Shown: piece after piece, positions 17,447-25,798 of the stretch
Layout of the letters: every line of letters starts with the position of its first letter
Position numbering within the stretch: the first letter of the stretch is position 1
Assembly: GCF_900107745.1 (NCBI RefSeq)
Contig: NZ_FNRO01000011.1
Span: 62,001-126,000, forward strand
From: Variovorax sp. YR216
GTDB lineage: Bacteria; Pseudomonadota; Gammaproteobacteria; Burkholderiales; Burkholderiaceae_C
DNA: 64,000 bases
Direction: 5' to 3'
Position numbers and translations under genes: made by a program
The notes under the pieces: model-generated
Databases searched by the model: none
Told to the model about the DNA's origin: nothing
What the model saw: only the letters and a program-made list of their open reading frames with translations

Positions 17447-17799
17447 ATCGCGGCCGTGGTGAAGACCGGGCGCACCTCGACGCCGCCGGTGCTCGCGCAG
17501 GGCGCGCGCGCAGCCCATTCGAGCGCGGTGTCGAGGTCGGCGACGTCGATCACGAAGTAGCCGCCGAGCTGCTCCTTGGTGTCGGCGAACGGGCCGTCCT
17601 GGACTTGGCGCTTGTCGCCGCGGATGCGCAGCGTGGTCCCGGTCATCGGCGGATGCAGGCCGTGGCCGTTGAGCGCGACGCCGGACTTGCGGATCGCACC
17701 CACGTAGTCCATCCAGCTGGCGCGGTAGGCCTGGGTGGAGATCTCGTCGCGCTCCAGGAATTCCGATTCCGGCTGATAGAACATGAGCATGTATTGCAT
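17443..17799 (-). CDS. DGPF/YciI-domain protein partner of the ECF42 sigma factor
   Basis: 118 residues with the YciI-like ferredoxin-fold pattern: MQYMLMFYQPES at the N-terminus and the namesake DGPF motif at residues 68-71 in the context QVQDGPFADTKEQLGGYFVID. DGPF proteins have no proven activity; they are the conserved targets of ECF42 sigma factors. First gene of a two-gene unit with the sigma factor (4-nt overlap). A GCGAGG ribosome-binding stretch lies a few bases before the ATG. A promoter with a TGTCGA element is placed about 50-75 nt upstream. Confidence 0.9.
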   Translation of the reverse strand: MQYMLMFYQPESEFLERDEISTQAYRASWMDYVGAIRKSGVALNGHGLHPPMTGTTLRIRGDKRQVQDGPFADTKEQLGGYFVIDVADLDTALEWAARAPCASTGGVEVRPVFTTAAM

Positions 17800-17845
17800 G
17801 GAAACCTCGCAAAGAAATGTGCCGAGCAGGATCGCTCACTGCAAT

Positions 17846-17872
17846 GACGGCGCGCAAGGGGGCATTTCGACA
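17846..17872 (-). promoter_or_regulatory. Candidate ECF42-type promoter (TGTCGA-N17-CGTC)
   Basis: On the minus strand TGTCGA lies at 17872-17867 and CGTC at 17849-17846, with 17 bases between. As I recall the literature, ECF42 promoters have TGTCGA at -35 and CGA/TC at -10, here CGTC. The motif lies 47 nt before the DGPF start codon, in the only gap upstream of the pair, which fits autoregulation. Confidence 0.7.
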
Positions 17873-17917
17873 GCATGTGCCGAAAAAGTGCGAGGCGGGG
17901 TGGAGGACGGACGCTTC

Positions 17918-18859
17918 TCAGCGCTCCCGGGCCGAGGGGGTCGAGTAGTCGTACCGTGGCCCCGGACCGACCGCGATGGGCGGGCCCGAGTCGCCGCTCG
18001 GCATGACGGCCGAGACTGGCGCGCGCACTTCGGGCCGCGCCTCATAGCGCGGGCCGGGTCCGGCGGCGATGGGCGGGCCGAGGTCATCGGGAACGCGCGG
18101 CGAGGCGGGCCGCGTCCAGCTGTATTGCGGGCCCGGCCCCGCGGCGATCGGTGGTCCGGGATCCGGCTGTGAACCGGGTCGGCGGACGACCACCGGATAG
18201 TCGAGGAGATCCTCGGGCTCGCGCGTGTCGCGGCGTGCGCGCGTGATGGAGGCGGTGCGAGTCGGCGCGGGTCGGGATGCGGCTGGTGCTGTCCGTTCCG
18301 CTGCCGCCGTTTGCCGCTGTGCGGGAGGCGCCGGGGTGGCGGCTTGGCCGGCCGAAGCCGCCTGCCGCCTTGCCAGGGCGAGGGCCTGCGTCACGGCATC
18401 CGGGGGCGGGGGAGCGCTTGCGACCGGGGTTGGGGGTTCGGCGGCCGCCGTTCTGGCCGGCTCGGGGGCAGGCGGCGCGGCAGGTGCAGGCACAGGGGTC
18501 GGAACGGGCACCAGCACCCGGACGGGCTCGCGCGCTTGCGCCGCCTGCGATGCCGTCGCATCGGCGCGCTGGCTCCACGGTGCGGGCCGTCCGTGCAGGA
18601 CGTAGATGCACCACGCGACGAAGGCGAAGATCATCGTCAACCCCACGAGGCCGAGATGCAGCCAGAACGACGTGGGCGACGCCTCCGGTCGCGATGCGGC
18701 AATCGGCCGTTCGCGCTCGAAGACCTGCATCGCCGGGATCTGCGCTGCAACACCGCCGGCCGGTGCGAGGCCGGGGAGCCGGCCCGCGCAGCCGATGCAG
18801 AACTTCGCATTCGCGCGGTTGGGCGTTCCGCAGTTGCCGCAGACGAGAGGATTGGACAT
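17918..18859 (-). CDS. Zinc-ribbon, single-pass membrane protein with C-terminal GPPIAxGPGPxY repeats
   Basis: 313 residues of unknown function. The N-terminus is a zinc ribbon with C7-x2-C10 and C21-x2-C24. A linker is followed by one membrane helix (about 65-88), a long low-complexity Pro/Ala-rich stretch (about 95-225) and then three copies of a GPPIAxGPGPxY motif spaced by about 27-32 residues at the C-terminus. The ribbon would be cytoplasmic and the Pro/Ala part periplasmic, where it could span the periplasm or peptidoglycan. Similar zinc-ribbon openings occur in unrelated proteins, so the name carries no function. It is divergent from the ammonia-lyase gene (74-nt gap). Confidence 0.7.
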   Translation of the reverse strand: MSNPLVCGNCGTPNRANAKFCIGCAGRLPGLAPAGGVAAQIPAMQVFERERPIAASRPEASPTSFWLHLGLVGLTMIFAFVAWCIYVLHGRPAPWSQRADATASQAAQAREPVRVLVPVPTPVPAPAAPPAPEPARTAAAEPPTPVASAPPPPDAVTQALALARRQAASAGQAATPAPPAQRQTAAAERTAPAASRPAPTRTASITRARRDTREPEDLLDYPVVVRRPGSQPDPGPPIAAGPGPQYSWTRPASPRVPDDLGPPIAAGPGPRYEARPEVRAPVSAVMPSGDSGPPIAVGPGPRYDYSTPSARER

Positions 18860-18933
18860 CCGGTAAAAATTGCACGCTCCAACTCTGCTGTCTGTCAGCC
18901 GTGTCCGACAGCGCTGTCACTACCGAGGCCGAT

Positions 18934-19905
18934 ATGCACCCACTTCCCACCTACGACGATGTCATTGCCGCCGCCGGGCGAATCCATGGCCATGCCCACC
19001 GCACGCCGGTGCTGCGTTCGCGCACCGCCGATGCGCGCTGGGGCGCGCAGTTCTTCTTCAAGTGCGAGAACTTCCAGCGCATGGGCGCCTTCAAGTTCCG
19101 CGGCGCGTTCAATGCCCTGTCGAAGTTCGACGCCGCGCAGCGCAAGGCTGGCGTGATTGCGTTCTCGTCCGGAAATCACGCGCAGGCGGTGGCGCTCGCC
19201 GCGGGCATCCTCGGCATGCCCGCGGTCATCGTGATGCCCAACGACGCGCCGGCGGCCAAGCTCGCCGCCACGCGCGGCTACGGCGCGGAAGTGGTGCAGT
19301 ACGACCGGTTCACCGAGGACCGCGAGGCGCTCACGCGAAAGCTCGCCCAGGAGCGCGGCATGACGCTGATCCCGCCCTACGACCACCCCGACGTGATCGC
19401 GGGCCAGGGCACGGCGGCGAAGGAGCTGATCGAGGAGGCGGGGCAGCTTGACGTGCTGTACGTGTGCCTCGGCGGCGGCGGGCTGACCAGCGGCTCGGCG
19501 CTGTCCGCGCGCGCGCTGTCGCCCCAATGCAGGATCTACGGCGTCGAGCCCGAGGCCGGCAACGACGGCCAGCGCTCGCTGCGCGAAGGTCGCATCGTGC
19601 ATATCGACACACCGAAGACCATCGCGGACGGCGCGCAGACGCAGCATCTTGGTGAATACACCTTCGGCATCATCAAGAGAGACGTGAACGACATCTTCAC
19701 GGTGAGCGACGCGCAACTGGTCGAGGCGATGCGGTTCTTCGCCGAGCGGATGAAGATGGTCGTCGAGCCCACGGGGTGCCTCGCCTTCGCGGGTGCGTGC
19801 GCTGCGGGCGATGCGATCAAGGGCGCGCGCGTGGGGGTGCTGATCAGCGGCGGCAATGTCGATCTGGTGCGCTTTGCGGCGCTGCTTGCCGGGCAGCCGG
19901 CCTAG
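18934..19905 (+). CDS. PLP-dependent threonine dehydratase / threo-3-hydroxyaspartate ammonia-lyase family
   Basis: 323 residues from ATG MHPLPTYDDV; an in-frame GTG eleven codons earlier (18901) is possible. Fold-type II PLP enzyme: the Schiff-base lysine is in the KFRGA motif (MGAFKFRGAFNAL, about residue 54), the SSGNHAQAVALAA loop binds the carboxylate and the GGGGLTSG loop (about 180-187) holds the phosphate. There is no C-terminal ACT domain, so it is not the feedback-regulated biosynthetic IlvA. At this size, serine racemase, catabolic threonine dehydratase and threo-3-hydroxyaspartate ammonia-lyase are the likely options. Its stop overlaps that of the convergent ATPase gene within CTAG. 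Confidence 0.85.
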   Translation: MHPLPTYDDVIAAAGRIHGHAHRTPVLRSRTADARWGAQFFFKCENFQRMGAFKFRGAFNALSKFDAAQRKAGVIAFSSGNHAQAVALAAGILGMPAVIVMPNDAPAAKLAATRGYGAEVVQYDRFTEDREALTRKLAQERGMTLIPPYDHPDVIAGQGTAAKELIEEAGQLDVLYVCLGGGGLTSGSALSARALSPQCRIYGVEPEAGNDGQRSLREGRIVHIDTPKTIADGAQTQHLGEYTFGIIKRDVNDIFTVSDAQLVEAMRFFAERMKMVVEPTGCLAFAGACAAGDAIKGARVGVLISGGNVDLVRFAALLAGQPA

Positions 19906-20555
19906 CGCACGCCATCCGCACTCAGGTGCAGCACCCGGTCGGCCCGTGCCGCCGCGGCTTCCGAGTGCGTGACCAGCACCAGCGCCGCGCCGTGCTCGCG
20001 CGTCTGCGCGAGCAGCACCTCCAGCACGCGCGCGGCGGTGGTCGGGTCGAGGTTGCCGGTCGGCTCGTCCGCCAGCAGCAGCGAAGGCTGGTGCACCAGC
20101 GCGCGCGCGATCGCGACCCGCTGCAACTGCCCGCCGCTGAGCTGCTGCGGCAGGCGGTCGCCGAGCCCGGCCAGTCCTACCGCATCGAGCATTCGTGTCA
20201 CACGCTCATCGGCCGCCGCGCCGCGCTCTCCGAGCAGCATCAGCGGCAGCGCGACGTTCTGCGACACGTCGAGGTGCGGCAGCACATGGAAGGCCTGGAA
20301 CACGAAGCCGACATGCCTGCGCCGCCAGATGGCCCGGGCCTCGGCATCGAGTGCCCCGATGTCGACGCCGTCGTGCACGACACTGCCGGCGTCCCAATGG
20401 TCGAGGCCGGCCATGCAGTTGAGCAGCGTCGATTTGCCGACGCCCGATTCGCCGACGATCGCCACGAATTCGCCTTTCGCGACTTCGAGCGAGACGTGCT
20501 CGAACACCGGCACATCGCCGTAGTGCTTGCCCAGGTCGGTGATGCGCAGACTCAT
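19902..20555 (-). CDS. LolD/YbbA-type ABC transporter ATP-binding protein
   Basis: 217 residues. Walker A is GESGVGKS (35-42), the signature LSGGQLQRVAIARAL, Walker B LLLADEPTGNLD and the H-loop LVTHS: the LolD/MacB/YbbA subgroup that partners FtsX-type permeases. The start overlaps the miaA stop by 4 nt (ATGA). No permease is adjacent; the only candidate in the window is the 854-residue FtsX-like protein at 13112-15676 on the same strand. The stop TAG lies inside a CTAG shared with the stop of the convergent ammonia-lyase gene. Confidence 0.9.
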   Translation of the reverse strand: MSLRITDLGKHYGDVPVFEHVSLEVAKGEFVAIVGESGVGKSTLLNCMAGLDHWDAGSVVHDGVDIGALDAEARAIWRRRHVGFVFQAFHVLPHLDVSQNVALPLMLLGERGAAADERVTRMLDAVGLAGLGDRLPQQLSGGQLQRVAIARALVHQPSLLLADEPTGNLDPTTAARVLEVLLAQTREHGAALVLVTHSEAAAARADRVLHLSADGVR

Positions 20556-21505
20556 GCGATCTGTGCCACCTGCCGCACCACCTGCTCGATCGCATCCGGC
20601 GCTTCCGCCGCAATGACCCGGCGCTGCGGCATGCTGCGCAGCCAGGTGATCTGTCGCTTGGCGAGCTGGCGCGTGGCCGCGATGCCGCGCTCGCGAAGCT
20701 CGGCCATGGGCCAGTCGCCGTCCAACGCTTCCCACGCCTGCCGGTAGCCGACGCAGCGCATCGAGGGCAGGTCGGCATGCAGGTCGCCGCGCGCGCGCAG
20801 TGCGTGCACTTCGTCGAGGAAGCCCGAAGCCAGCATCGCGTCGAAGCGCAGCGCAATGCGTTCGTGCAGCCATGCGCGTTCGGTGGGCTCGAGCGAGATC
20901 AGCGCCGCGGACGGCCATCCGCTCGCGAGCGCGCCGGTGCTGCCGGCGGCATGGAAGCTCGACAGCGGCTGTCCGCTGGTGTGCCACACCTCCAGCGCTC
21001 GCTGGATACGCTGGCTGTCGTTCGGTGCGAGACGTGCGGCAGCGACCGGGTCGACTTCCGCCAGCCGCGCGTGCATCGCGGGCCAGCCCAGCGCGGCGGC
21101 GTCGGCTTCGAGCTGCTTGCGGACTTCGGGGTCGGCGGCCGGCATGGCGTCGATGCCTTCGGCGAGCGCCTTGAAGTAGAGCATCGTGCCGCCGACCAGG
21201 AGCGGCAGCTTCCCGCGCGCGCCGATGTCGGCGATGAGCCGACGCGCATCCTGCACGAAGGCGGCGGCGCTGTAGGTGTCGCTCGGGTCGATGATGTCGA
21301 TCAGGTGATGCGGCACTTCGGCGCGCTCTTCGCGCGAGGGCTTGGCGGTGCCGATGTCCATGCCGCGATAGACCAGCGCCGAATCGACGCTGACGATCTC
21401 GACCGGCCGCACGCGCGCCACGGCAAGTGCCGCCGCCGTCTTGCCCGATGCGGTCGGCCCGCCCAGCGCGACGTAGCGCGGCGCGGCGTGCGCGTCAGTG
21501 GCCAT
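20552..21505 (-). CDS. miaA: tRNA dimethylallyltransferase MiaA
   Basis: Adds the dimethylallyl group to N6 of A37 in tRNAs reading codons that begin with U. 317 residues from ATG MATDAHAAPR (an ATG four codons earlier is possible). The P-loop GPTASGKT is at about residues 15-22, followed by EIVSVDSALVYRGMDIGTAKP, the HHLID segment and GGTMLYFKAL, all diagnostic. It overlaps the MFS gene's end by 11 nt and the ATPase gene by 4 nt, in a tight minus-strand run. In many relatives miaA lies near mutL, as here. Confidence 0.96.
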   Translation of the reverse strand: MATDAHAAPRYVALGGPTASGKTAAALAVARVRPVEIVSVDSALVYRGMDIGTAKPSREERAEVPHHLIDIIDPSDTYSAAAFVQDARRLIADIGARGKLPLLVGGTMLYFKALAEGIDAMPAADPEVRKQLEADAAALGWPAMHARLAEVDPVAAARLAPNDSQRIQRALEVWHTSGQPLSSFHAAGSTGALASGWPSAALISLEPTERAWLHERIALRFDAMLASGFLDEVHALRARGDLHADLPSMRCVGYRQAWEALDGDWPMAELRERGIAATRQLAKRQITWLRSMPQRRVIAAEAPDAIEQVVRQVAQIA

Positions 21506-22748
21506 GCGCCTCTCCATGCCTGCGCACCAGCGTCCACGCGACGAGCGCGATGCAGGCGCTCCAGAACCACATGCCGAGCGTGAGCGGCATCACGGTGCCG
21601 TCCATGCGCGCACCGAGCCAGCCACCGATGCCGAAGGCGGCCAGCATCATGATGAAGCCGTTGAGTGCCGATGCCGCGCCCGCCGCCTTCGGGAAGGGCC
21701 CGACCGCGCCCGTTTGGCCGCAGGGCTGGTGCACGCCGTGCGCGAGCATCATGAGCGTGAGCGGCCCCACGATCGCGGCGACCGACTGCACCCCCGCCAG
21801 CGAGAGCGCGCCCATCGCGGTGCCGCCGACCAGCGTGAGAACGCTGGCCCGCGCGACGCTGCCGCGAACGCCGTATCGCGCGAGCCAGCGGCGGCAGATG
21901 AAGGTGCCCGCGATGTAGGCGACGGAGTTCCACAGCATCACGAGGCCGTACTGCGTCTTCGTGAGGCCCAGCACCTGGATGAAGACGAAGGAGGACGAAG
22001 CCAGGAAGGTGAAGAGGAGCCCGTAGGCTGCCGTGGTGAGCGCGCTGAAGGCCAGGAAGGTCGGGTTGCGCAGCACCATCGCCCAGGTGCTGACCAGGGT
22101 GGCGAAGCGCAGGGCGTCAGGATTGCGCGCCGGAAGGGTTTCGTTGAAGCGAAATGCAATCAGTGCGAGCGTGGCCGCGCCGAACAAGGTCGGCACCAGC
22201 AGCGCGAAGCGCCAGCCGAAGAAGTCGGAGACCAGTCCGCCCGTCGGTGCGCACAGGCACGCGATGACGCCCAGGCCGGTCAGCGCGCGCGACATGACGC
22301 GCGCGCCCTCGGCCGGCTGGTAGAGGTCGCGCACGATCGCACGTGCCGCCATCACCGCCGAGCCCATGGCCGCGCCCTGCAGCGTGCGCCAGACGATCAG
22401 CACTTCGATGGAAGGCGCGACCGCGCTGCCGATGCTTGCCAGCACGTAGCCGCCCAGTCCCCACAACAGCACCGGCCGCCGGCCGAAGCGGTCCGACAGT
22501 GGCCCGAAGACGAGCTGCGAACTCCCGAAGGCCAGCAGCAGTGCGCTCAGCGTGAGCTGCGCATGCGCCATCTGCGCGCCGAGGCTGGCCGTGAGCGCGG
22601 GAAGCGCGGGCAGGTAGAGATCGGTCGTGATCGGCTGGATGCCCAGCAGCAGCGCGAGCATGAGCACGACCAGCGCCGCCGGCATGCCGGCGATGCGTGC
22701 GGAGTTCGTGGAAGAAGGAGAGAGAGCCTGTGCGGCAGGGGGCGGCAT
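21495..22748 (-). CDS. Bcr/CflA-family (DHA1) MFS drug efflux transporter
   Basis: 417 residues, twelve hydrophobic helices. The early IQPITTDLYLPALPAL stretch is the Bcr/CflA hallmark, the loop 2-3 motif is GPLSDRFGRRPVLL and helix 5 has a CxPxxGG-like motif (CAPTGGLVSDFFGWR). Members export chloramphenicol, bicyclomycin or sulfonamides, and some carry purine or cysteine; the actual substrate cannot be told. It overlaps miaA by 11 nt and so is transcribed into miaA. The start was taken at the first ATG; an internal ATG at residue 22 would shorten the polar N-terminus. Confidence 0.9.
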   Translation of the reverse strand: MPPPAAQALSPSSTNSARIAGMPAALVVLMLALLLGIQPITTDLYLPALPALTASLGAQMAHAQLTLSALLLAFGSSQLVFGPLSDRFGRRPVLLWGLGGYVLASIGSAVAPSIEVLIVWRTLQGAAMGSAVMAARAIVRDLYQPAEGARVMSRALTGLGVIACLCAPTGGLVSDFFGWRFALLVPTLFGAATLALIAFRFNETLPARNPDALRFATLVSTWAMVLRNPTFLAFSALTTAAYGLLFTFLASSSFVFIQVLGLTKTQYGLVMLWNSVAYIAGTFICRRWLARYGVRGSVARASVLTLVGGTAMGALSLAGVQSVAAIVGPLTLMMLAHGVHQPCGQTGAVGPFPKAAGAASALNGFIMMLAAFGIGGWLGARMDGTVMPLTLGMWFWSACIALVAWTLVRRHGEAHGH

Positions 22749-22773
22749 GCGCCCAAGGGTAACAAAGCCCGGG

Positions 22774-23700
22774 TCAGAGCGAAGGCGTGGACGCGTTGTG
22801 CGCGACGGTGGGCTGGTTCGCCGCCATGTCCGAGGGCGGCTCCAGCGGCGGCTCGTGCATGCGGAAGAGTTGGGTGAGGGCCGAGCGGTACTGCCCCTGC
22901 CCGATCGAATTGAGGTTGTGGTGCGACCCGCCTTCGACCAGCACGAACATCTTCGGCACCGTCGCGGCGTCGTAGAGCTTGCGGCCCAGCGTCGGGTTGA
23001 TCAGGCTGTCGGCGGTGCCGTGCACCACGAGCAGCGGCGCCCCGATGTCCTTGACCTTGCTGATCGCCTCGAAGCGCTGCGTGATGAACGGCCCGAAGGG
23101 CAGCCATCCCCACTTGAAGCTGCTGACCACGTCGGCGATGGAGGTAAAAGTGCTTTCGACGATGGTGCCGCTCTCGTCGTGCACCCGCGATGCGAGGTCG
23201 ATGCCGATCGCGCCACCGAGCGAGTGGCCGAAGATGTAGCGCGGCTGCCTGGGGTGCTGCGCGGCGAGCCACTTCCAGGCTTCGAGTGCGTCCTCGCGGG
23301 CCGAATCTTCAGAAGGCAAGCCCTTGGAGCTCTTGCCGAAACCGCGGTAGTCGATCGCGAGCACCGAGAAGCCCAACTCGTTCATCCGCCGCATCCGTGG
23401 CGACGAGCCGGCCACGTTGTAGCGCGCACCGTGCAGGTAGAGCATGACCGGCTGGTCCGGCGACTCCGGCGCGCGGCCGCCGAGCCAGAGTCCGTGCAGC
23501 TTCACCGGCTCGCCGGTGAGGGTGGACTCGAACTCGATCCAGACGTCCTCCATGCCGACGCTGCTGGCTTCCGAATTGCCCCAGCTTCGGTCGCTGGGCT
23601 GGAAGATCCATTCGCGCTGACGTTCGTCGAGGGTCGAGCAACCTGCTGCCAGCAGGGCAACCAGGGCGGTAGCGGATGCATACAGGGACCACTTTTTCAT
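22774..23700 (-). CDS. Lipoprotein alpha/beta hydrolase
   Basis: 308 residues from ATG MKKWSLYASA, which gives a lipoprotein signal with lipobox LAAGC (Cys about residue 21). The fold is an alpha/beta hydrolase of the YqkD/Abhydrolase type: oxyanion HG in MLYLHGARYN, nucleophile in GHSLGG, acid in HGTADSLINP and catalytic His in GGSHHNL. Anchored at a membrane face in the periplasm or outer membrane. Substrate unknown; esterase or peptidase roles are typical guesses. It is 25 nt upstream of the MFS gene on the same strand and may be in its operon. Confidence 0.87.
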   Translation of the reverse strand: MKKWSLYASATALVALLAAGCSTLDERQREWIFQPSDRSWGNSEASSVGMEDVWIEFESTLTGEPVKLHGLWLGGRAPESPDQPVMLYLHGARYNVAGSSPRMRRMNELGFSVLAIDYRGFGKSSKGLPSEDSAREDALEAWKWLAAQHPRQPRYIFGHSLGGAIGIDLASRVHDESGTIVESTFTSIADVVSSFKWGWLPFGPFITQRFEAISKVKDIGAPLLVVHGTADSLINPTLGRKLYDAATVPKMFVLVEGGSHHNLNSIGQGQYRSALTQLFRMHEPPLEPPSDMAANQPTVAHNASTPSL

Positions 23701-23880
23701 GAACGTCGAAGGATGGGGGCTTAGCCGGAAAAGTTCAACGAAAGACCTCATGCAACGGATGTGCCTGGCAAGTCGATGACCCCGGAAAACCCTAGGTTCG
23801 GCGCGGCTGTACGCGCATCCGGGGCCCGAAAACCGCCGGATGTAAGCGAGGTAAGGAAAAGAAGCGCGGTGAGTGTTCGC

Positions 23881-25749
23881 TCAGCGACCGCGCATGAACA
23901 GCGCGTCGAGCTCCCGGACCGACAACTGGCGCCATGTCGGCCGGCCATGGTTGCACTGGTCGGAGCGTTCCGTGGCTTCCATCTGGCGCAGCAGCGCGTT
24001 CATCTCGTCAAGGGTCAGCTTGCGGTTGGCGCGTACCGCGCCGTGACACGCCATGGTGGAGAGCAGTTCGTTCTGGGCGCGCTGCACCACGGTGCTGGCG
24101 TCGTGGTTGGCCAGCTCGGCGAGCACGCTGCGCGCGAGTTCGACCGGGTCGCCGTCCGCCAGCGTGCTGGGCACGGCACGCACTGCCAGGGTGCGCGGCG
24201 AAAACGGCGAGATCTCCAGTCCGAGCGAGGGCAGCACCGCGGCGCAGGCTTCGGCCGTCGCGACTTCCTGCGGCGTGGCCGCGAAGGTGGCCGGAATCAG
24301 CAACGGCTGGCTCGCGATCGAGGCGCCATCGAGCTGCGTCTTGAGGCGCTCGTAGACGATGCGCTCGTGCGCCGCATGCATGTCGACGATCACGAGGCCC
24401 TGGCTGTTCTCCGCGAGGATGTAGATGCCTTGCAGCTGGGCCAGCGCGCGGCCCAGCGGCCAGCTTCCTTCCGGGGCCGCGCCGATGCTTGCAGGGGCCT
24501 GCACAGCCGGTGCGAATCTCGGGGCTGCCGCTGCGGGCGTCGAATGTGCATCTGATGTCGGCAGCGCGACCGGCGCGGACGTCTCGTTGCGATAGGCGGG
24601 CCACATCGCCGCCGCGTCGCCGAGGCCGCGCTCGGAGGCAAACGGAATCGCAGGCTGTGTCCATGAAGCCGCTTCGGGCAATGCGCGCGGCTTGAAGAAA
24701 GGTTCGGCGGGCGCTGCCACCGCATCGCCTGCGCGCGGCGCCGCGAGCGCGTCCTCGATCGCGTGGCGCACCGCCTGATGCACTTCGCGGCCGTCGCGGA
24801 AGCGCACTTCGATCTTGGTCGGATGCACATTGACATCGACACGCGCCGGATCGATCTCGAGGTACAGCGCATACACCGGCTGGCGCTGGCCATGCAGCAC
24901 GTCCTCGTAGGCGCTGCGCACCGCGTGTGCGAGCACCTTGTCGCGAACGAATCGGCCATTGACGTAGAAGAACTGCTGGTCGGCGCGCGACCGTGCGGCA
25001 TCGGGAATGCCCGCACGGCCGGTGACGCGCACCGGACCGGCTTCGCGCGCGACCGCGACGCTGTGCTTGACGAAGTCGTCGCCGAGCGTGTCGGCCAGTC
25101 GCTGCTCCAGCGTGGCCGCCGCGCGCCATTGTTCGACGAGGCGACCTTCGTGCCAGATCGAGAAGCCGACATCGGGCCGGGCGAGCGCGTGGCGGCGAAC
25201 CGCCTCGATGCAGTGCGCGAGCTCGGTCGCATCGGTCTTCAGGAACTTGCGGCGCGCGGGCGTCGCGAAGAACAATTCGCGCACTTCGACTGTGGTGCCG
25301 ATCGCGCGCGCCACCGGGCGCAATTCGCCGGTGCGGCCATCGAGCGCGAATGCGCTGTCGGCGCCGGCAAAGCGCGACTGGATGCTGAGCTCGGCGATGG
25401 CGTTGATGGCCGCGAGCGCTTCGCCGCGAAAGCCCATGGTGCCGACGGTCTCGAGATCATGGAGGCTCGTGATCTTGCTGGTCGCATGACGCCGCAATGC
25501 GAGCGGAAGCTCGCCCTGCGGCAGGCCGGAGCCGTCGTCCTCGACCGAGATCAGGCGAACGCCGCCAGCCGAAAGCCGCACCGTGATCTGCCGTGCACCG
25601 GCATCCAGTGCGTTGTCGAGCAGCTCGCGAATCACCGAGGCCGGGCGCTCCACGACTTCGCCCGCCGCGATCTGGCTGATCAGTTCGTCAGGAAGCTCGC
25701 GGATCGGGCGCCGCGCCGCAGGGGCCGTGGAAGAGGGGAGTGCGCTCAC
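23881..25749 (-). CDS. mutL: DNA mismatch repair protein MutL
   Basis: 622 residues. The N-terminal GHKL ATPase shows ELLDNALDAGA (42-52), DDGSGL (71-76) and GFRGEAL (106-112). A variable, Ala/Pro-rich linker (about 340-425) precedes the dimerisation domain. That domain carries DMHAAHERIVYE (about 454-466), a match to the DQHA-x2-E-x4-E endonuclease motif with Met for Gln, plus ACHGAVRANRK and the C-terminal CNHGRPT. So this is a latent nicking MutL, as in Bacillus and eukaryotic PMS2, and not the E. coli type that relies on MutH. The gene ends 180 nt upstream of the lipoprotein hydrolase; the gap shows nothing clear. Confidence 0.96.
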   Translation of the reverse strand: MSALPSSTAPAARRPIRELPDELISQIAAGEVVERPASVIRELLDNALDAGARQITVRLSAGGVRLISVEDDGSGLPQGELPLALRRHATSKITSLHDLETVGTMGFRGEALAAINAIAELSIQSRFAGADSAFALDGRTGELRPVARAIGTTVEVRELFFATPARRKFLKTDATELAHCIEAVRRHALARPDVGFSIWHEGRLVEQWRAAATLEQRLADTLGDDFVKHSVAVAREAGPVRVTGRAGIPDAARSRADQQFFYVNGRFVRDKVLAHAVRSAYEDVLHGQRQPVYALYLEIDPARVDVNVHPTKIEVRFRDGREVHQAVRHAIEDALAAPRAGDAVAAPAEPFFKPRALPEAASWTQPAIPFASERGLGDAAAMWPAYRNETSAPVALPTSDAHSTPAAAAPRFAPAVQAPASIGAAPEGSWPLGRALAQLQGIYILAENSQGLVIVDMHAAHERIVYERLKTQLDGASIASQPLLIPATFAATPQEVATAEACAAVLPSLGLEISPFSPRTLAVRAVPSTLADGDPVELARSVLAELANHDASTVVQRAQNELLSTMACHGAVRANRKLTLDEMNALLRQMEATERSDQCNHGRPTWRQLSVRELDALFMRGR

Positions 25750-25798
25750 GGGGACATTCTAGAAGGGCACCCCTGCTGCAGTCGTGATAATGCGCGCC

